Shown here: positions 1 to 7,839 of the stretch, in pieces
Layout of the letters: each line of letters starts with the position of its first letter
Position numbering within the stretch: position 1 is the first letter of the stretch
Source: Dehalococcoidia bacterium
GTDB lineage: Bacteria > Chloroflexota > Dehalococcoidia > GIF9 > AB-539-J10
DNA: 27,035 nucleotides
Assembly: GCA_029859145.1 (NCBI GenBank)
Contig: JAOUDT010000003.1
Location: forward strand, 1-27,035
Direction of reading: 5' to 3'
The notes under the pieces: model-generated
The model's input: the letters and a program-made list of their open reading frames with translations, nothing else
Told to the model about the DNA's origin: nothing
Databases searched by the model: none
Translations under genes and position numbers: made by a program

Positions 1-584
1 GCACCGGCCAAATCCGGGAAAGGATACCCCGAATCTTTACGCTTTGGGTCAACTACAGCCACGGCTCGGGGCAGGCTTTTCGGCGGTATGTGATGATCGG
101 TGATGATCATATCCATTCCCATGTCCTGAGCCCGTTTTGCCTCTTTGATGTCGGTTACACCGCAATCAACAGTGATGATCAGATTAATCCCCTGGGCATG
201 AAGCTTCTCCAAAGCTGGAATCTTTAATCCGTGACCTTCGTTGATGCGGTCAGGAATATAGGGAATAACTTCAGCGCCAAGCCTTGACAGTCCCTCGGCA
301 AGAACTACTATGGCCGTGACGCCGTCAACATCAAAGTCACCATAGACGGCAATCTTCTCACGGTTAAGGATGGCCTTATAGATCCTGCTTACAGCCTGTG
401 ACATATCGGGAAGGAGGAAAGGGTTACCCTCCAGCCTGCGGTCAACAGACAAAAAAGGGTCAATACCTTCCAGTTTGACACCGCGATTGTAGAGAAGCTG
501 AGCAATTAGAGGATGCAGGCCAGAAGCGCCCAGATATTCTTCTGGCACTGGCGGCAAAACCTTCCATCGAGCTCGTTTCTCCAA
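1..584 (-). CDS. recJ: Single-stranded-DNA-specific exonuclease RecJ, N-terminal part (runs off the window)
   Basis: RecJ is a 5'-3' single-strand exonuclease of the DHH phosphoesterase superfamily, acting in recombination and mismatch/base-excision repair. The minus strand reads about 194 residues of its N-terminal half. It carries the DHH-family metal motif I as YGDFDVDG near residue 85, then ITVDCGVTD, and the name-giving DHH in IITDHHIPP, followed by VVDPKR. The frame is open upstream to a stop near 650 with no ATG. I chose a TTG start at 584, giving M-E-K-R-A-R-W, because RecJ proteins usually begin just before a WxxLPP-type segment (here WKVLPPVPEE) and an AGGG lies about 10 nt upstream. 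The start is therefore tentative. The C-terminal DHHA1 and OB regions lie outside the window. The gene is divergent from mtaB. Confidence 0.9.
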   Translation of the reverse strand, partial: MEKRARWKVLPPVPEEYLGASGLHPLIAQLLYNRGVKLEGIDPFLSVDRRLEGNPFLLPDMSQAVSRIYKAILNREKIAVYGDFDVDGVTAIVVLAEGLSRLGAEVIPYIPDRINEGHGLKIPALEKLHAQGINLIITVDCGVTDIKEAKRAQDMGMDMIITDHHIPPKSLPRAVAVVDPKRKDSGYPFPDLAG

Positions 585-670
585 CTTCGCACCCTGGATT
601 AATGCCCTTGGTCGGAATCGCTTACTATAACCTATCGGATGGTAGCCAGGCAAACTTCAAGCACTGCAAT

Positions 671-700
671 TTGACCACTGAGCCAGGCGATAAATATAAT
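671..700 (+). promoter_or_regulatory. Sigma-70-type promoter of mtaB
   Basis: TTGACC at 671-676 and a perfect TATAAT at 695-700 are separated by 18 bp. The predicted transcript would start around 706-708, one to three bases before the mtaB ATG, so the mRNA may be leaderless. No Shine-Dalgarno sequence is visible before that ATG. Confidence 0.6.
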
Positions 701-708
701 CCACTTCA

Positions 709-2010
709 ATGAGGATAGCTTTCTATACATTGGGGTGCAAGCTCAATCAGGCAGAAACAGAGTCCTTGGTCGGCCAGTTTGGCCGGTCGGGCTTTGAAAT
801 TGTATCCCCGAATGACATGGCAGATATTTACATTGCCAATACCTGCACAGTCACTCACATTGCCGACCGCAAGTCACGCCACTGGCTCAGGCTGGCGCGG
901 CGCAGGAATCCCCACGCCTTGATCATCGCAACCGGCTGCTATGCCCAGAGAAGTCGTCAAGAGCTAGGCCCGCTTGCTGACATCGTAATTCACAATAAAG
1001 AGAAACAGCACCTGCTTGAGGTTGTCACGAGCTTATCATTGCCAAAACTTTCTTTCAGCCTTGAGAGAACCCCTTCACGCCATTCGGGGCGCAGCGAAGC
1101 AATCTCAGCGATTGCCCCCGGTGCTAGGACTCGCAGCTTGATAAAGATTCAAGATGGCTGTCATGGCCCCTGCACATACTGCATTGTGCCCAAAGTGAGA
1201 CCTCGTGAATATTCCCTACCGGCTTCTCAGATAATCGAAGAAGTCAGGCAGAAAGTGGCCTTCGGCTATAGGGAAGTCGTTCTCACTGGGACGAAAGTTG
1301 GTAGCTATAAAGATGACGCCACAGACCTCAGGCATTTCGTCCAGCGTATCCTCGACGATACAGGTATACAGAGACTACATCTGTCATCCTTGCAGCCTTC
1401 AGAAGTCTCCTCTGAATTGCTTGCCCTGTGGCAGGACGAGAGGCTTTGCCGGCATTTCCACCTGGCCCTTCAAAGTGGCAGCGAGACCGTACTGCACAGG
1501 ATGAAGAGGAGCTACTCTCTGGGCCAATATCAGACAACAATGGATTTGATTAGAAGAGAGGTAGGGGACGCGGCCATCACCACAGATATCATGGTCGGTT
1601 TTCCCGGGGAAAGCGATGAGGAATTCGAACAGAGCTACTCTTTTTGCCAGCAGGCCGGCTTCGCGAACATCCATGTCTTCCCCTTCTCTCCCCGCCCCGA
1701 GACAGCAGCAGCCATTATGCCCGGGCAGATAGAAGACAAAGTCAAACAAGAGCGCAATCAGCGGATGCTAGAGCTGTCCCAAAGTTCCCGACGCCGTTTC
1801 TATGAACAGTTCCTGGGACAGACTATGCCAGTTTTGTGGGAGAAAGAAGCCAGTCCCGGCAGCGGCATATACTCAGGGCTGACCAGCAACTATATCAGGG
1901 TACTCGCTCATAGCGAGAAGCCCCTGAGCAACGAGATCACGCCTGCCAGACTGGTAGCACTAGGTAACCAGGGAATACAGGGAGAGATAGTGAATGAAAA
2001 TCCGCGTTAA
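709..2010 (+). CDS. mtaB: tRNA (t6A37) methylthiotransferase MtaB
   Basis: MtaB is a radical-SAM enzyme that adds a methylthio group to N6-threonylcarbamoyladenosine at position 37 of ANN-decoding tRNAs. The 433-residue protein has the family's usual length. The N-terminal UPF0004 domain begins FYTLGCKLNQAE and supplies three cysteines for one [4Fe-4S] cluster (C10, then NTCTVTH and ATGCYAQ). The radical-SAM CxxxCxxC motif is in DGCHGPCTYCIVP, near residues 151-159. Further landmarks are VLTGTKVG, LHLSSLQPSE and TDIMVGFPGE; a short TRAM-like tail follows. The ATG at 709 begins directly at the conserved N-terminus. Just before the radical-SAM domain is an extra low-similarity stretch including SGRSEAIS, encoded by a palindromic repeat-like sequence (see that entry). 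It overlaps the downstream DUF167 gene by 17 bp. Confidence 0.93.
   Translation: MRIAFYTLGCKLNQAETESLVGQFGRSGFEIVSPNDMADIYIANTCTVTHIADRKSRHWLRLARRRNPHALIIATGCYAQRSRQELGPLADIVIHNKEKQHLLEVVTSLSLPKLSFSLERTPSRHSGRSEAISAIAPGARTRSLIKIQDGCHGPCTYCIVPKVRPREYSLPASQIIEEVRQKVAFGYREVVLTGTKVGSYKDDATDLRHFVQRILDDTGIQRLHLSSLQPSEVSSELLALWQDERLCRHFHLALQSGSETVLHRMKRSYSLGQYQTTMDLIRREVGDAAITTDIMVGFPGESDEEFEQSYSFCQQAGFANIHVFPFSPRPETAAAIMPGQIEDKVKQERNQRMLELSQSSRRRFYEQFLGQTMPVLWEKEASPGSGIYSGLTSNYIRVLAHSEKPLSNEITPARLVALGNQGIQGEIVNENPR
1081..1120 (+). repeat. REP-like palindromic element embedded in mtaB
   Basis: GGGGC near 1086-1090 and GCCCC near 1114-1118 enclose a six-bp hairpin, GCAATC at 1099-1104 and GATTGC at 1110-1115, with loop TCAGC. 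In the mtaB frame this gives SGRSEAIS, a peptide typical of intergenic palindromic repeats containing GCGAAGCAATCTC. It falls in the variable linker before the radical-SAM domain, where an in-frame insertion would be tolerated. That it is an inserted mobile repeat is inference. Confidence 0.45.
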
Positions 2011-2212
2011 GGTAAAACCGAATTCCAGGACAGAAGAGGTCAGTCAGGAAAGCGATGGCTTCACAGTCAGGGTCAAAGAGCCGCCCAAGGAAGGCAAAGC
2101 GAACCAGGCAGTCATCAAACTACTGGCAGAGCATTTCGGCGTCCCCAGAAGCCAGGTCAGGATCCTCAGCGGCTTCAAGAGCAAGAACAAAGTCGTCGAG
2201 ATTGTGGAATAG
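1994..2212 (+). CDS. DUF167 / YggU family protein
   Basis: This is a 72-residue protein of the DUF167 (YggU, UPF0235) family, whose biochemical role is not established. The family pattern is complete: VKPNSR near the N-terminus, VRVKEPPKEGKANQAVIKLLAEHFGV in the middle (read in two overlapping parts), then SQVRILSG and SKNKVVEI. The ATG at 1994 lies inside the 3' end of mtaB, with GGAGAGATAG just upstream as a ribosome-binding site, so the two genes are probably translationally coupled. The convergent PfkB-kinase gene ends about 100 bp downstream. Confidence 0.85.
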   Translation: MKIRVKVKPNSRTEEVSQESDGFTVRVKEPPKEGKANQAVIKLLAEHFGVPRSQVRILSGFKSKNKVVEIVE

Positions 2213-2312
2213 TAGTATAGCGAGATATTACTGTCCGGCACCTACGCGAGGTAGCTACTCGAGAGCAGTGGGAAGCGGCATAAAGTACGAATCGTCCAAG
2301 ACAGCCCGCATT

Positions 2313-3296
2313 TCAAAACAGCTTGCGCTTCCGAACCACAAAGCCAAACTGTTTGCTGCGATTTGCCACCTCCTCCAGATGAGTCCGGTCGGGGCTGCCC
2401 CTGGTTTCGGGGCGGCTAGCATTCATGCCGCCGGCAGCGCTGGCCATGATAAGCGACTGTTCGAGGCTACTTCCCGAAACACAGTAGCTGGCAAAGACCC
2501 CGGCGAAGACATCTCCACAACCTACTGTGCTGACCACATTTAGAGCGAGCTCCTTCAGTGGCAAGGCAGGGATTTCAATCAGTGTACCGTTAGCCGGCTC
2601 AAGCATGACCGCACCCTGCGCACCAAGTTTGAGCACTATATGGTTATGAAATCCCAGCTTCTGCAATCGTAGCGGGCTCACGTCTGACTTTTCGGTCTCC
2701 AACAGAGCACTCGCCTCTGTTTCATTTAGGAAGATGACTTCGGCCTCTCTAGCAAGAGAGAGCAATGCTTCCCGATTTGGGCCTATTAGAATGCCCGGGT
2801 CCCACAACAATGGGATATCATATCGCTTCGCCACGTTTATCAGCGCCTCGGCTACATCCAAAGGAGGGTCGGTGAGGACTATGCCCTCACATTCCCGTAG
2901 CTGCCGTCTAACCTCTACTTTTTTCAGGTGTTTCAGACCGAGCCTGGCATTCGCCCCTAGATGGCTAGCAATAACATTCTCTCCCGTTCGATCAACCAGT
3001 ATATAGGCCTGCCCTGATTCCTCAGCCGCAATTTGGCTAATGCCCGTGGTGACGACTCCTTCGTCTTCGAGAGCAGCAACTTGCTGGCGAGCGATGTCGT
3101 CCCTTCCCAGAGCGCCTATCAGGGCAACTTGTGTAGACCCCAGAACCCGAGCTGCCGCCACAGCAACATTGCCCCCTGTCCCTCCGGATACCCGGCTAAT
3201 ATATTCCGCGACCACCTCTTCACCCGGCACCGGCAGCCGGTCAACGAAGCAGCTGACATCCCAGTTTATGGCACCACATACTACCAGACTGACCAT
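2313..3296 (-). CDS. PfkB-family (ribokinase-like) carbohydrate kinase
   Basis: This is an ATP-dependent sugar or nucleoside kinase of the PfkB/ribokinase fold. The N-terminal region has CGAINWDV and the substrate-side glycine signature SGGTGGNVAVAAARV; the C-terminal PfkB signature is STVGCGDVFAGVFASY, whose aspartate is the catalytic base. About 327 residues fits the family. I chose ATG 3296 rather than an in-frame ATG at 3347 because 3296 lies one base after the stop of the upstream nucleoside hydrolase, has GGAG upstream, and places the conserved strand at the N-terminus. The tight coupling suggests it phosphorylates ribose released by that hydrolase, or a nucleoside. The GCGD in place of the common GAGD keeps the anion hole. 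The exact substrate cannot be read from the sequence. Confidence 0.85.
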   Translation of the reverse strand: MVSLVVCGAINWDVSCFVDRLPVPGEEVVAEYISRVSGGTGGNVAVAAARVLGSTQVALIGALGRDDIARQQVAALEDEGVVTTGISQIAAEESGQAYILVDRTGENVIASHLGANARLGLKHLKKVEVRRQLRECEGIVLTDPPLDVAEALINVAKRYDIPLLWDPGILIGPNREALLSLAREAEVIFLNETEASALLETEKSDVSPLRLQKLGFHNHIVLKLGAQGAVMLEPANGTLIEIPALPLKELALNVVSTVGCGDVFAGVFASYCVSGSSLEQSLIMASAAGGMNASRPETRGSPDRTHLEEVANRSKQFGFVVRKRKLF

Positions 3297-3297
3297 C

Positions 3298-4218
3298 TTA
3301 CTTCTCCAGCATACGCGATAGAAATAGCTCGAGAAAGCGAGGCCCATCTACAGCACAGGCCACGTGTATTGAATGAGAGCCTACAGAGGGCAAGATACGA
3401 GTAACCCCTCTATTCCAATCATTTCCCTTAACTACTTCTACCCTCGCCAACTTGAAATCAAGCAAGGAAACATCCAGCAGCATTGCCAAAGCCAGCGGGT
3501 CATGCATCCTACAGCATCCATGGTGTTTTACCTGGTACTCCACCAGTTGTGCTACCAGATGTGCAGCTGGTGTATGTCCGGTCTTGATTTGCCCCAGGTG
3601 CTCGCTAGTCAGGCAAGCCGCGGGGTCCATAGTTACGTCCAACCCCACAGCGAAGATGTCCGCCCCAGAGTTGAATACCATGTGTGCAGCCTCAGGGTCC
3701 TGCCAGATATTGAACTCGGCATAGAGAGTGCGATTTCCTTCGCCATAGGGCGTGAGTCTATAGGCGCCACCCATAAGAACCAGCCTGGCCATAAGTTCAG
3801 GCAGTTTGGGATTACGCCTAAAGGCATAAGCCACATTGGTTAGGGGTCCCGTCGCTATCAAGGCGACTTCACCAGGAGCATCCCAAACCAACCGGGCAAG
3901 AAAGTCCCAGGCTTTATCAGGGTGCAGGGGCACCTTGGGAGGAGGTAAGTCACAGTTGCCCAGTCCGTCTGGGCCGTGGTGGTTCAAGGCGTCTTCTAAC
4001 GGGTGATTCAAAGGGTTGGCTGCCCCCATCGCCACCGGGATGCTCCCTGCATTCAGGTATTCCAATACCCGGCGAGCGTTGGCGCTGGTCATTTCCACGG
4101 AAGCATTGCCTGCCACCGTGGTGATGCCCAGAACTTGAACCTCGGGCGATTTCAACGCCAGAATTAGTGCGAGGGCATCATCGATGCCCGGGTCCATATC
4201 CCAAACAACTTTGTGCAT
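3298..4218 (-). CDS. Inosine/uridine-preferring nucleoside hydrolase family protein
   Basis: Nucleoside hydrolases of the IUNH family cleave the N-glycosidic bond of ribonucleosides, giving ribose and free base. The 306-residue protein starts with the hallmark calcium-binding aspartate cluster DMDPGIDDALAL (family DxDxGxDD). It continues with VAGNASVEMTSANA, LIATGPLTNVA, LVLMGGAY, EFNIWQDPEAA and the C-terminal MHDPLALA, which holds the histidine/aspartate pair of the active site. All expected landmarks are intact. A CCAGGA ribosome-binding site precedes the ATG at 4218. The gene sits 88 bp downstream of leuD and is coupled to the PfkB kinase (stop and start separated by one base), indicating a nucleoside salvage pair. 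Base specificity cannot be predicted from what is visible. Confidence 0.9.
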   Translation of the reverse strand: MHKVVWDMDPGIDDALALILALKSPEVQVLGITTVAGNASVEMTSANARRVLEYLNAGSIPVAMGAANPLNHPLEDALNHHGPDGLGNCDLPPPKVPLHPDKAWDFLARLVWDAPGEVALIATGPLTNVAYAFRRNPKLPELMARLVLMGGAYRLTPYGEGNRTLYAEFNIWQDPEAAHMVFNSGADIFAVGLDVTMDPAACLTSEHLGQIKTGHTPAAHLVAQLVEYQVKHHGCCRMHDPLALAMLLDVSLLDFKLARVEVVKGNDWNRGVTRILPSVGSHSIHVACAVDGPRFLELFLSRMLEK

Positions 4219-4306
4219 TGAATCCTGGAGGATACACTACCACAAATTTTGTTAGGAGGATAAGTGGAAATAGAGTGGCGGGAGTCGCTATGGCCGACTG
4301 TAGAAT

Positions 4307-4840
4307 TCAAGATTTCAGGGATCTATGGTAGGGAATCAGACCTCCAGCTTCCACCATATCTATGAACCACGCTGGGATTATCAGGCGAAACTCAAACTCC
4401 TTGCCTGTGATGAGGTTCTTGATAATCGCTTGCCTGAGGTCTATCACAATCTCTTGCCCGGTCTCAAATTCAGCGGAAATCCCCGGCAAATCTATGGCCG
4501 GGCAGCCCAGGTTCCAGAAGTTCCTGAAGAATATCCTGTGGATGGAGTCGGCGACTACAGCCTGGACACCCTTAAACTTCAGAGTCTCAGCAGCTTGTTG
4601 ACGACTTGAACCAATGCCAAAGTTCTCCTCGGCAACTATAATGTCCCCTTTGGCAACCCTGGCGAGGAAATCCCCAGGCACATTCTCGCGATGTGCGACA
4701 TCGCTCAACCCGCTCTTTGCGATGAACTCTTGATATTGGCTCCGGCTCGTCTCGTCGCCACCCATCATGAACCTTCCGGCAAAGAGTTCATCGGTGTCAA
4801 CATCCTTGCCAAACTTCCAGACGCGACCTTTGAGTTCCAT
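4307..4840 (-). CDS. leuD: Isopropylmalate/homoaconitate dehydratase-type small subunit (LeuD-like)
   Basis: This is the small (swivel) subunit of an aconitase-superfamily isomerase, partnering the large subunit encoded just upstream. The 177-residue protein shows GRVWKFGKDVDTDELFAGR, then GDIIVAEENFGIGSSRQQA and VVADSIHRIFFRNFWNLGCP, all conserved in the archaeal/bacterial type-2 LeuD lineage. The loop that follows the DTD motif normally reads like PxxYLRT in isopropylmalate isomerases and YLVY-type in homoaconitases; here it is AGRFMMGG. That loop contacts the substrate's variable group, so the annotation as leucine pathway enzyme is probable but not secure. Its start lies about 10 bp after the leuC stop, with AGGAGG overlapping the leuC end. 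Confidence 0.82.
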   Translation of the reverse strand: MELKGRVWKFGKDVDTDELFAGRFMMGGDETSRSQYQEFIAKSGLSDVAHRENVPGDFLARVAKGDIIVAEENFGIGSSRQQAAETLKFKGVQAVVADSIHRIFFRNFWNLGCPAIDLPGISAEFETGQEIVIDLRQAIIKNLITGKEFEFRLIIPAWFIDMVEAGGLIPYHRSLKS

Positions 4841-4849
4841 CTGCGCCTC

Positions 4850-6109
4850 CTAGAAAAACTCCCGTGGGTCGCTTATTTTCCCTTTCAACGCCGAGGCTGC
4901 TACTGTCGCCGGTGATGCCAGATATATTTTGGCCGTCACATCTCCTACCCGGCCTTGAAAGTTACGATTGGCCGTACTTAGACAGACCTCGTCCGGTCCC
5001 AGTATACCCATATGTGCTTCCATACACGGACCGCATGTGGGCGGACCTACCACAGCCCCAGCCTCCACAAATGTCGCTATCAGCTCCTCTGCCAGAGCCG
5101 CTTTTAAGACTTCCTGTGACGCAGGTATGATGATAACTTTGGTGAATTTATCCACTTTCCGGCCCTTGAGTATCTTGGCGGCAATCCTCAGGTCTTCCAG
5201 GCGTCCGTTCGTGCACGACCCGATAAACGCCTGGTCGATTCTGGTACCTTCAACCTCGGTAACTCCCACGACATTGGATGGCTTCGAGGGCACCGCCACC
5301 ACGGGCTCCTTAATATCCTCAGCGCGGAACTCTAGCGTTTCCGCATACTCGGCATCCGGGTCGCTCTGAACAACCTCGAAGGGCTGACTGGTCCTGGCTT
5401 TGAGAAAATCGAGTGTTTTCTGGTCAGGCTCGATGATGCCATTGGTAGCACCCGACTCTATGGCCATATTGGTCAATGTCATGCGACCTTCAATGCTCAT
5501 CTGGCTGATGGTCGAGCCTGTATATTGAAGAGACTTGAACAGAGCGCCGCTTACCCCCAATCTCTTCAGTATCAGAAGCATCAAATCCTTCGACATTATG
5601 GGGGGCTTGAGCTTGCCCTCAACATTTATCCGTATAGTCCCCGGGACCCGCTCCCATAACCTTCCTGTCTTGAAGACCACAGCCATTTCATCAACACCAA
5701 TCCCGGTGGCGAACGCCCCCATCACACCGGACGTTGTGGTATGACTATCCACGGCAACAAGAATAGTTCCCGGCAGCACATGCCCCTTCTCTACAAGCAC
5801 CTGGTGGGCTATGCCGCCTTTCCCAACTTCGTAGTAATTCTCTATGCCCTGTTCGAGCACAAACTTCTTTATGTTGAGACACTTCTTCGCGGTATCTATA
5901 TCTTTGTTGGGCACATAATGGTCCAGCACCACTATGACTCTTGCGGCGTCCCAGACCTTCTTGACCCCCAACTCTCCGAATCTGGCAATCGTATGCGCAC
6001 CCAAGGCATCATGTATCATAGCCCGATCCACAGAGACTTCGACAATCTTGTCTGGCCTGACGACTTTCTTCCCGGCTTTCTTAGCTAATATCTTCTCGAC
6101 AAGAGTCAT
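4850..6109 (-). CDS. leuC: 3-isopropylmalate dehydratase-type large subunit (LeuC-like)
   Basis: This is the large catalytic subunit of a [4Fe-4S] aconitase-family hydro-lyase, expected to isomerise 2- and 3-isopropylmalate in leucine synthesis, or a related acid. The 419-residue length is that of the short LeuC2/HacA type. Visible motifs are VDRAMIHDALG, VLDHYVPNKD, AVDSHTTTSGVMGAFATGIGVDEMA (read in parts), IESGATNGII, the first cluster cysteine in FIGSCTNGRLEDL, and the cysteine pair in PPTCGPCMEAHMGIL. ATG 6109 has only a weak GAGA upstream. No leuA, leuB or lysine-pathway partner is in the window. Homoaconitase and dimethylmalate-type dehydratases are alternatives, since the subunits are very similar. 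Confidence 0.85.
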   Translation of the reverse strand: MTLVEKILAKKAGKKVVRPDKIVEVSVDRAMIHDALGAHTIARFGELGVKKVWDAARVIVVLDHYVPNKDIDTAKKCLNIKKFVLEQGIENYYEVGKGGIAHQVLVEKGHVLPGTILVAVDSHTTTSGVMGAFATGIGVDEMAVVFKTGRLWERVPGTIRINVEGKLKPPIMSKDLMLLILKRLGVSGALFKSLQYTGSTISQMSIEGRMTLTNMAIESGATNGIIEPDQKTLDFLKARTSQPFEVVQSDPDAEYAETLEFRAEDIKEPVVAVPSKPSNVVGVTEVEGTRIDQAFIGSCTNGRLEDLRIAAKILKGRKVDKFTKVIIIPASQEVLKAALAEELIATFVEAGAVVGPPTCGPCMEAHMGILGPDEVCLSTANRNFQGRVGDVTAKIYLASPATVAASALKGKISDPREFF

Positions 6110-6135
6110 ATTTTTCTCACGTTTCGGAGACGCTT

Positions 6136-6165
6136 ATCTTACCTGATTCACCCAAGCTGCGGCAA
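6136..6165 (-). promoter_or_regulatory. Possible promoter of the leuC-leuD-hydrolase-kinase run
   Basis: On the minus strand TTGCCG (6165-6160) and TAAGAT (6141-6136) are 18 bp apart, each matching four of six consensus bases. It lies about 27 bp upstream of the leuC ATG. Weak; offered as the best candidate in the leuC/nth divergent gap. Confidence 0.3.
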
Positions 6166-6215
6166 CTACCACATATCTTTGCATCAAGAGGCATCGACAT
6201 GATATTTTTGAGCCA

Positions 6216-6893
6216 GTGGCTATCAACGAAGTCATCAAGCTTTTGGAACGGGAATATGGGCCTTGCCACTGGCAGGCGGACAGAGACCCTATCGACGTGC
6301 TTATAGAGACCATACTATCTCAGAATACTTCGGATGCTAATTCCGGAAGAGCTTTTGCCTCTCTTAAAGCCAGCTTCGATAGCTGGGAGGCTGTAGCTTC
6401 GGCTCCAGCAGAACATATCGCCCTGGTCATTAAGTCCGGCGGATTATCACAAATCAAGGCCGCTAGAATCAAGTGGGTGCTTCAGCAAATTGAAAGGGAA
6501 CAGGGTCGTATCACCCTGGACTTTCTCAAGTCCAAGACTATCACCGAAGCCGAAGATTACTTAATGCGTCTGCCCGGGGTAGGACATAAGACAGCTAGTT
6601 GTGTGTTGCTTTTCTCTCTAGGTAAGCCGTCTCTGCCCGTGGATACCCACGTTTTTCGAGTGGCCAAACGATTGGGGCTAATTGATTCCAAGGTGTCTAT
6701 TGAGAAGGCACATAGCTTGCTACAAGAGCAAACCCCGCCTTCCAAGGTATATCAATTTCATATTCATATGATAGAGCATGGCCGACGGGTATGCCGCGCT
6801 CGGCAGCCTCGCTGCCATGAGTGCACACTAAATCGCATCTGCCCTAGCTCGCTGTGTCAATTTGGCCCGACTAGCAGATGCTATAATGGCTGA
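6216..6893 (+). CDS. nth: Endonuclease III (DNA glycosylase/AP lyase)
   Basis: Endonuclease III removes oxidised pyrimidines and nicks abasic sites in base-excision repair. The 225-residue protein has LIETILSQNTSD near the N-terminus and the helix-hairpin-helix LPGVGHKTASCVLL, which includes the catalytic lysine. VDTHVFRVAKRLG holds the catalytic aspartate. A complete C-x6-C-x2-C-x5-C [4Fe-4S] loop closes the protein (CRARQPRCHECTLNRIC). Length is normal. The start is GTG at 6216, since no ATG in this frame precedes the conserved N-terminus. It is divergent from leuC, and its last bases overlap the start region of the COG1497 regulator. Confidence 0.92.
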   Translation: MAINEVIKLLEREYGPCHWQADRDPIDVLIETILSQNTSDANSGRAFASLKASFDSWEAVASAPAEHIALVIKSGGLSQIKAARIKWVLQQIEREQGRITLDFLKSKTITEAEDYLMRLPGVGHKTASCVLLFSLGKPSLPVDTHVFRVAKRLGLIDSKVSIEKAHSLLQEQTPPSKVYQFHIHMIEHGRRVCRARQPRCHECTLNRICPSSLCQFGPTSRCYNG

Positions 6894-7683
6894 TATGGCG
6901 CAGATACTACAGAGCAAGAATCTGGCTACCAAGTTTCAGATAATGGTGGAAATAGGTGCACATCAGCCCAACATACAGCAGAAAGACATCGCCCCCAGAT
7001 TAGGCATCACTTCACAGGCGGTTTCCGAATACATAAAAGAACTGATAAAGGACGGCTGGCTGAGCTCCGAGGGCCGCTCTAGATATAAGGTGACCAAGGA
7101 GGGCGTAGACTGGATCTTGCAGATGTCCCGGCAGCTACACAGTTATGCCTGGTCTGTGAGCAAAGTCGTGGCTGACATCTCAACTACCACTGCCATAGCT
7201 GACAGCGACTTACCCGTTGGTCAACCAGCATCGCTGTATATGAAGGATGGCTTGCTCTTCGCCTCCAAAAGCAAGAAGGGTAAAGGGGCCAAAGGAATAA
7301 CCGTAACTGCGGCCGAAAAGGGACAGGATGTCGCCATCCGTAGCATCCAAGGCGTAATAAAACTTGAGTCAGCCAAAGTAACGATAGGCAAGGTGCCCAA
7401 TGTGCAGGATGGGGGGTCGAAGAGCACCGACCTGACTCGGTTGAAAAGGCAGGTAGAGCAAGCGCGGCTGACAGGAGCACTGGGCGCGGAAGCCCTAGTA
7501 GCGTTGACGCAAATAGGCGTCAAGCCTGATTACATTCACGGTGTCCGGGAAGCAGTTATAGAGGCAGCCTACTGCGGCCTGCCTTCCCTAGTTGTCTGTA
7601 GTGAGGACAAGGTTCCAATCATGGCGCAAAGATTAGAAGAGGAGAGCCTGGATTACAGGATTGTTGACCTGAAGAAAAGATAG
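6886..7683 (+). CDS. COG1497-type winged-helix transcriptional regulator
   Basis: This is a predicted DNA-binding regulator of the archaeal-type COG1497 family. A winged HTH covers roughly residues 5-70: KFQIMVEIG, then IAPRLGITSQAVSEYIKEL as the recognition helix region, then GWLSSEGRSRYKVTKEG as the wing. A middle domain has GQPASLYMKDGLLFAS, and an alpha/beta C-terminal region contains GVREAVIEAAYCGLPSLVVCS. No ligand is known for this family to my knowledge. An in-frame TTG exists at 6862, but I prefer ATG 6886 (or ATG 6895, one base after the nth stop), because the HTH begins right after. It is followed within 75 bp by the corrinoid transport promoter, which carries a palindrome, so it is a candidate regulator of that operon. 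Confidence 0.75.
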   Translation: MADMAQILQSKNLATKFQIMVEIGAHQPNIQQKDIAPRLGITSQAVSEYIKELIKDGWLSSEGRSRYKVTKEGVDWILQMSRQLHSYAWSVSKVVADISTTTAIADSDLPVGQPASLYMKDGLLFASKSKKGKGAKGITVTAAEKGQDVAIRSIQGVIKLESAKVTIGKVPNVQDGGSKSTDLTRLKRQVEQARLTGALGAEALVALTQIGVKPDYIHGVREAVIEAAYCGLPSLVVCSEDKVPIMAQRLEEESLDYRIVDLKKR

Positions 7684-7754
7684 GAAATTCTCTATCTCTT
7701 CCAACTACATATCCCCGACCTGCAAGATTTTCTGAAATATTCCCTTGAAATCCC

Positions 7755-7783
7755 TTGACATTTTATCCAGCGCCCTTTAGAAT
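7755..7783 (+). promoter_or_regulatory. Strong sigma-70 promoter of the corrinoid uptake operon
   Basis: A perfect TTGACA at 7755-7760, a 17-bp spacer and TAGAAT (five of six) at 7778-7783. Transcription would start near 7790, giving about a 50-nt leader before the GTG at 7840. That is too short for a cobalamin riboswitch. Confidence 0.75.
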
Positions 7784-7791
7784 GGGGAAAA

Positions 7792-7803
7792 CAAGTGCAC
7801 TTG
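7792..7803 (+). promoter_or_regulatory. Perfect 12-bp palindrome at the transcription start (candidate operator)
   Basis: CAAGTGCACTTG is an exact inverted repeat, located at about +2 to +13 of the predicted transcript. This is a typical repressor position. A partial echo, CTTGTGCA, occurs about 25 bp further on. Which protein binds is unknown; the adjacent COG1497 regulator is the obvious candidate. Confidence 0.5.
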
Positions 7804-7839
7804 CGTTAAATAAAGTAATCTTGTGCAGAGGGGGCAAAA

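Noticed and set aside
7684..7839. Cobalamin riboswitch before btuF
   Set aside because: No conserved B12-box-like segments were seen, and the leader after the strong promoter is only about 50 nt.
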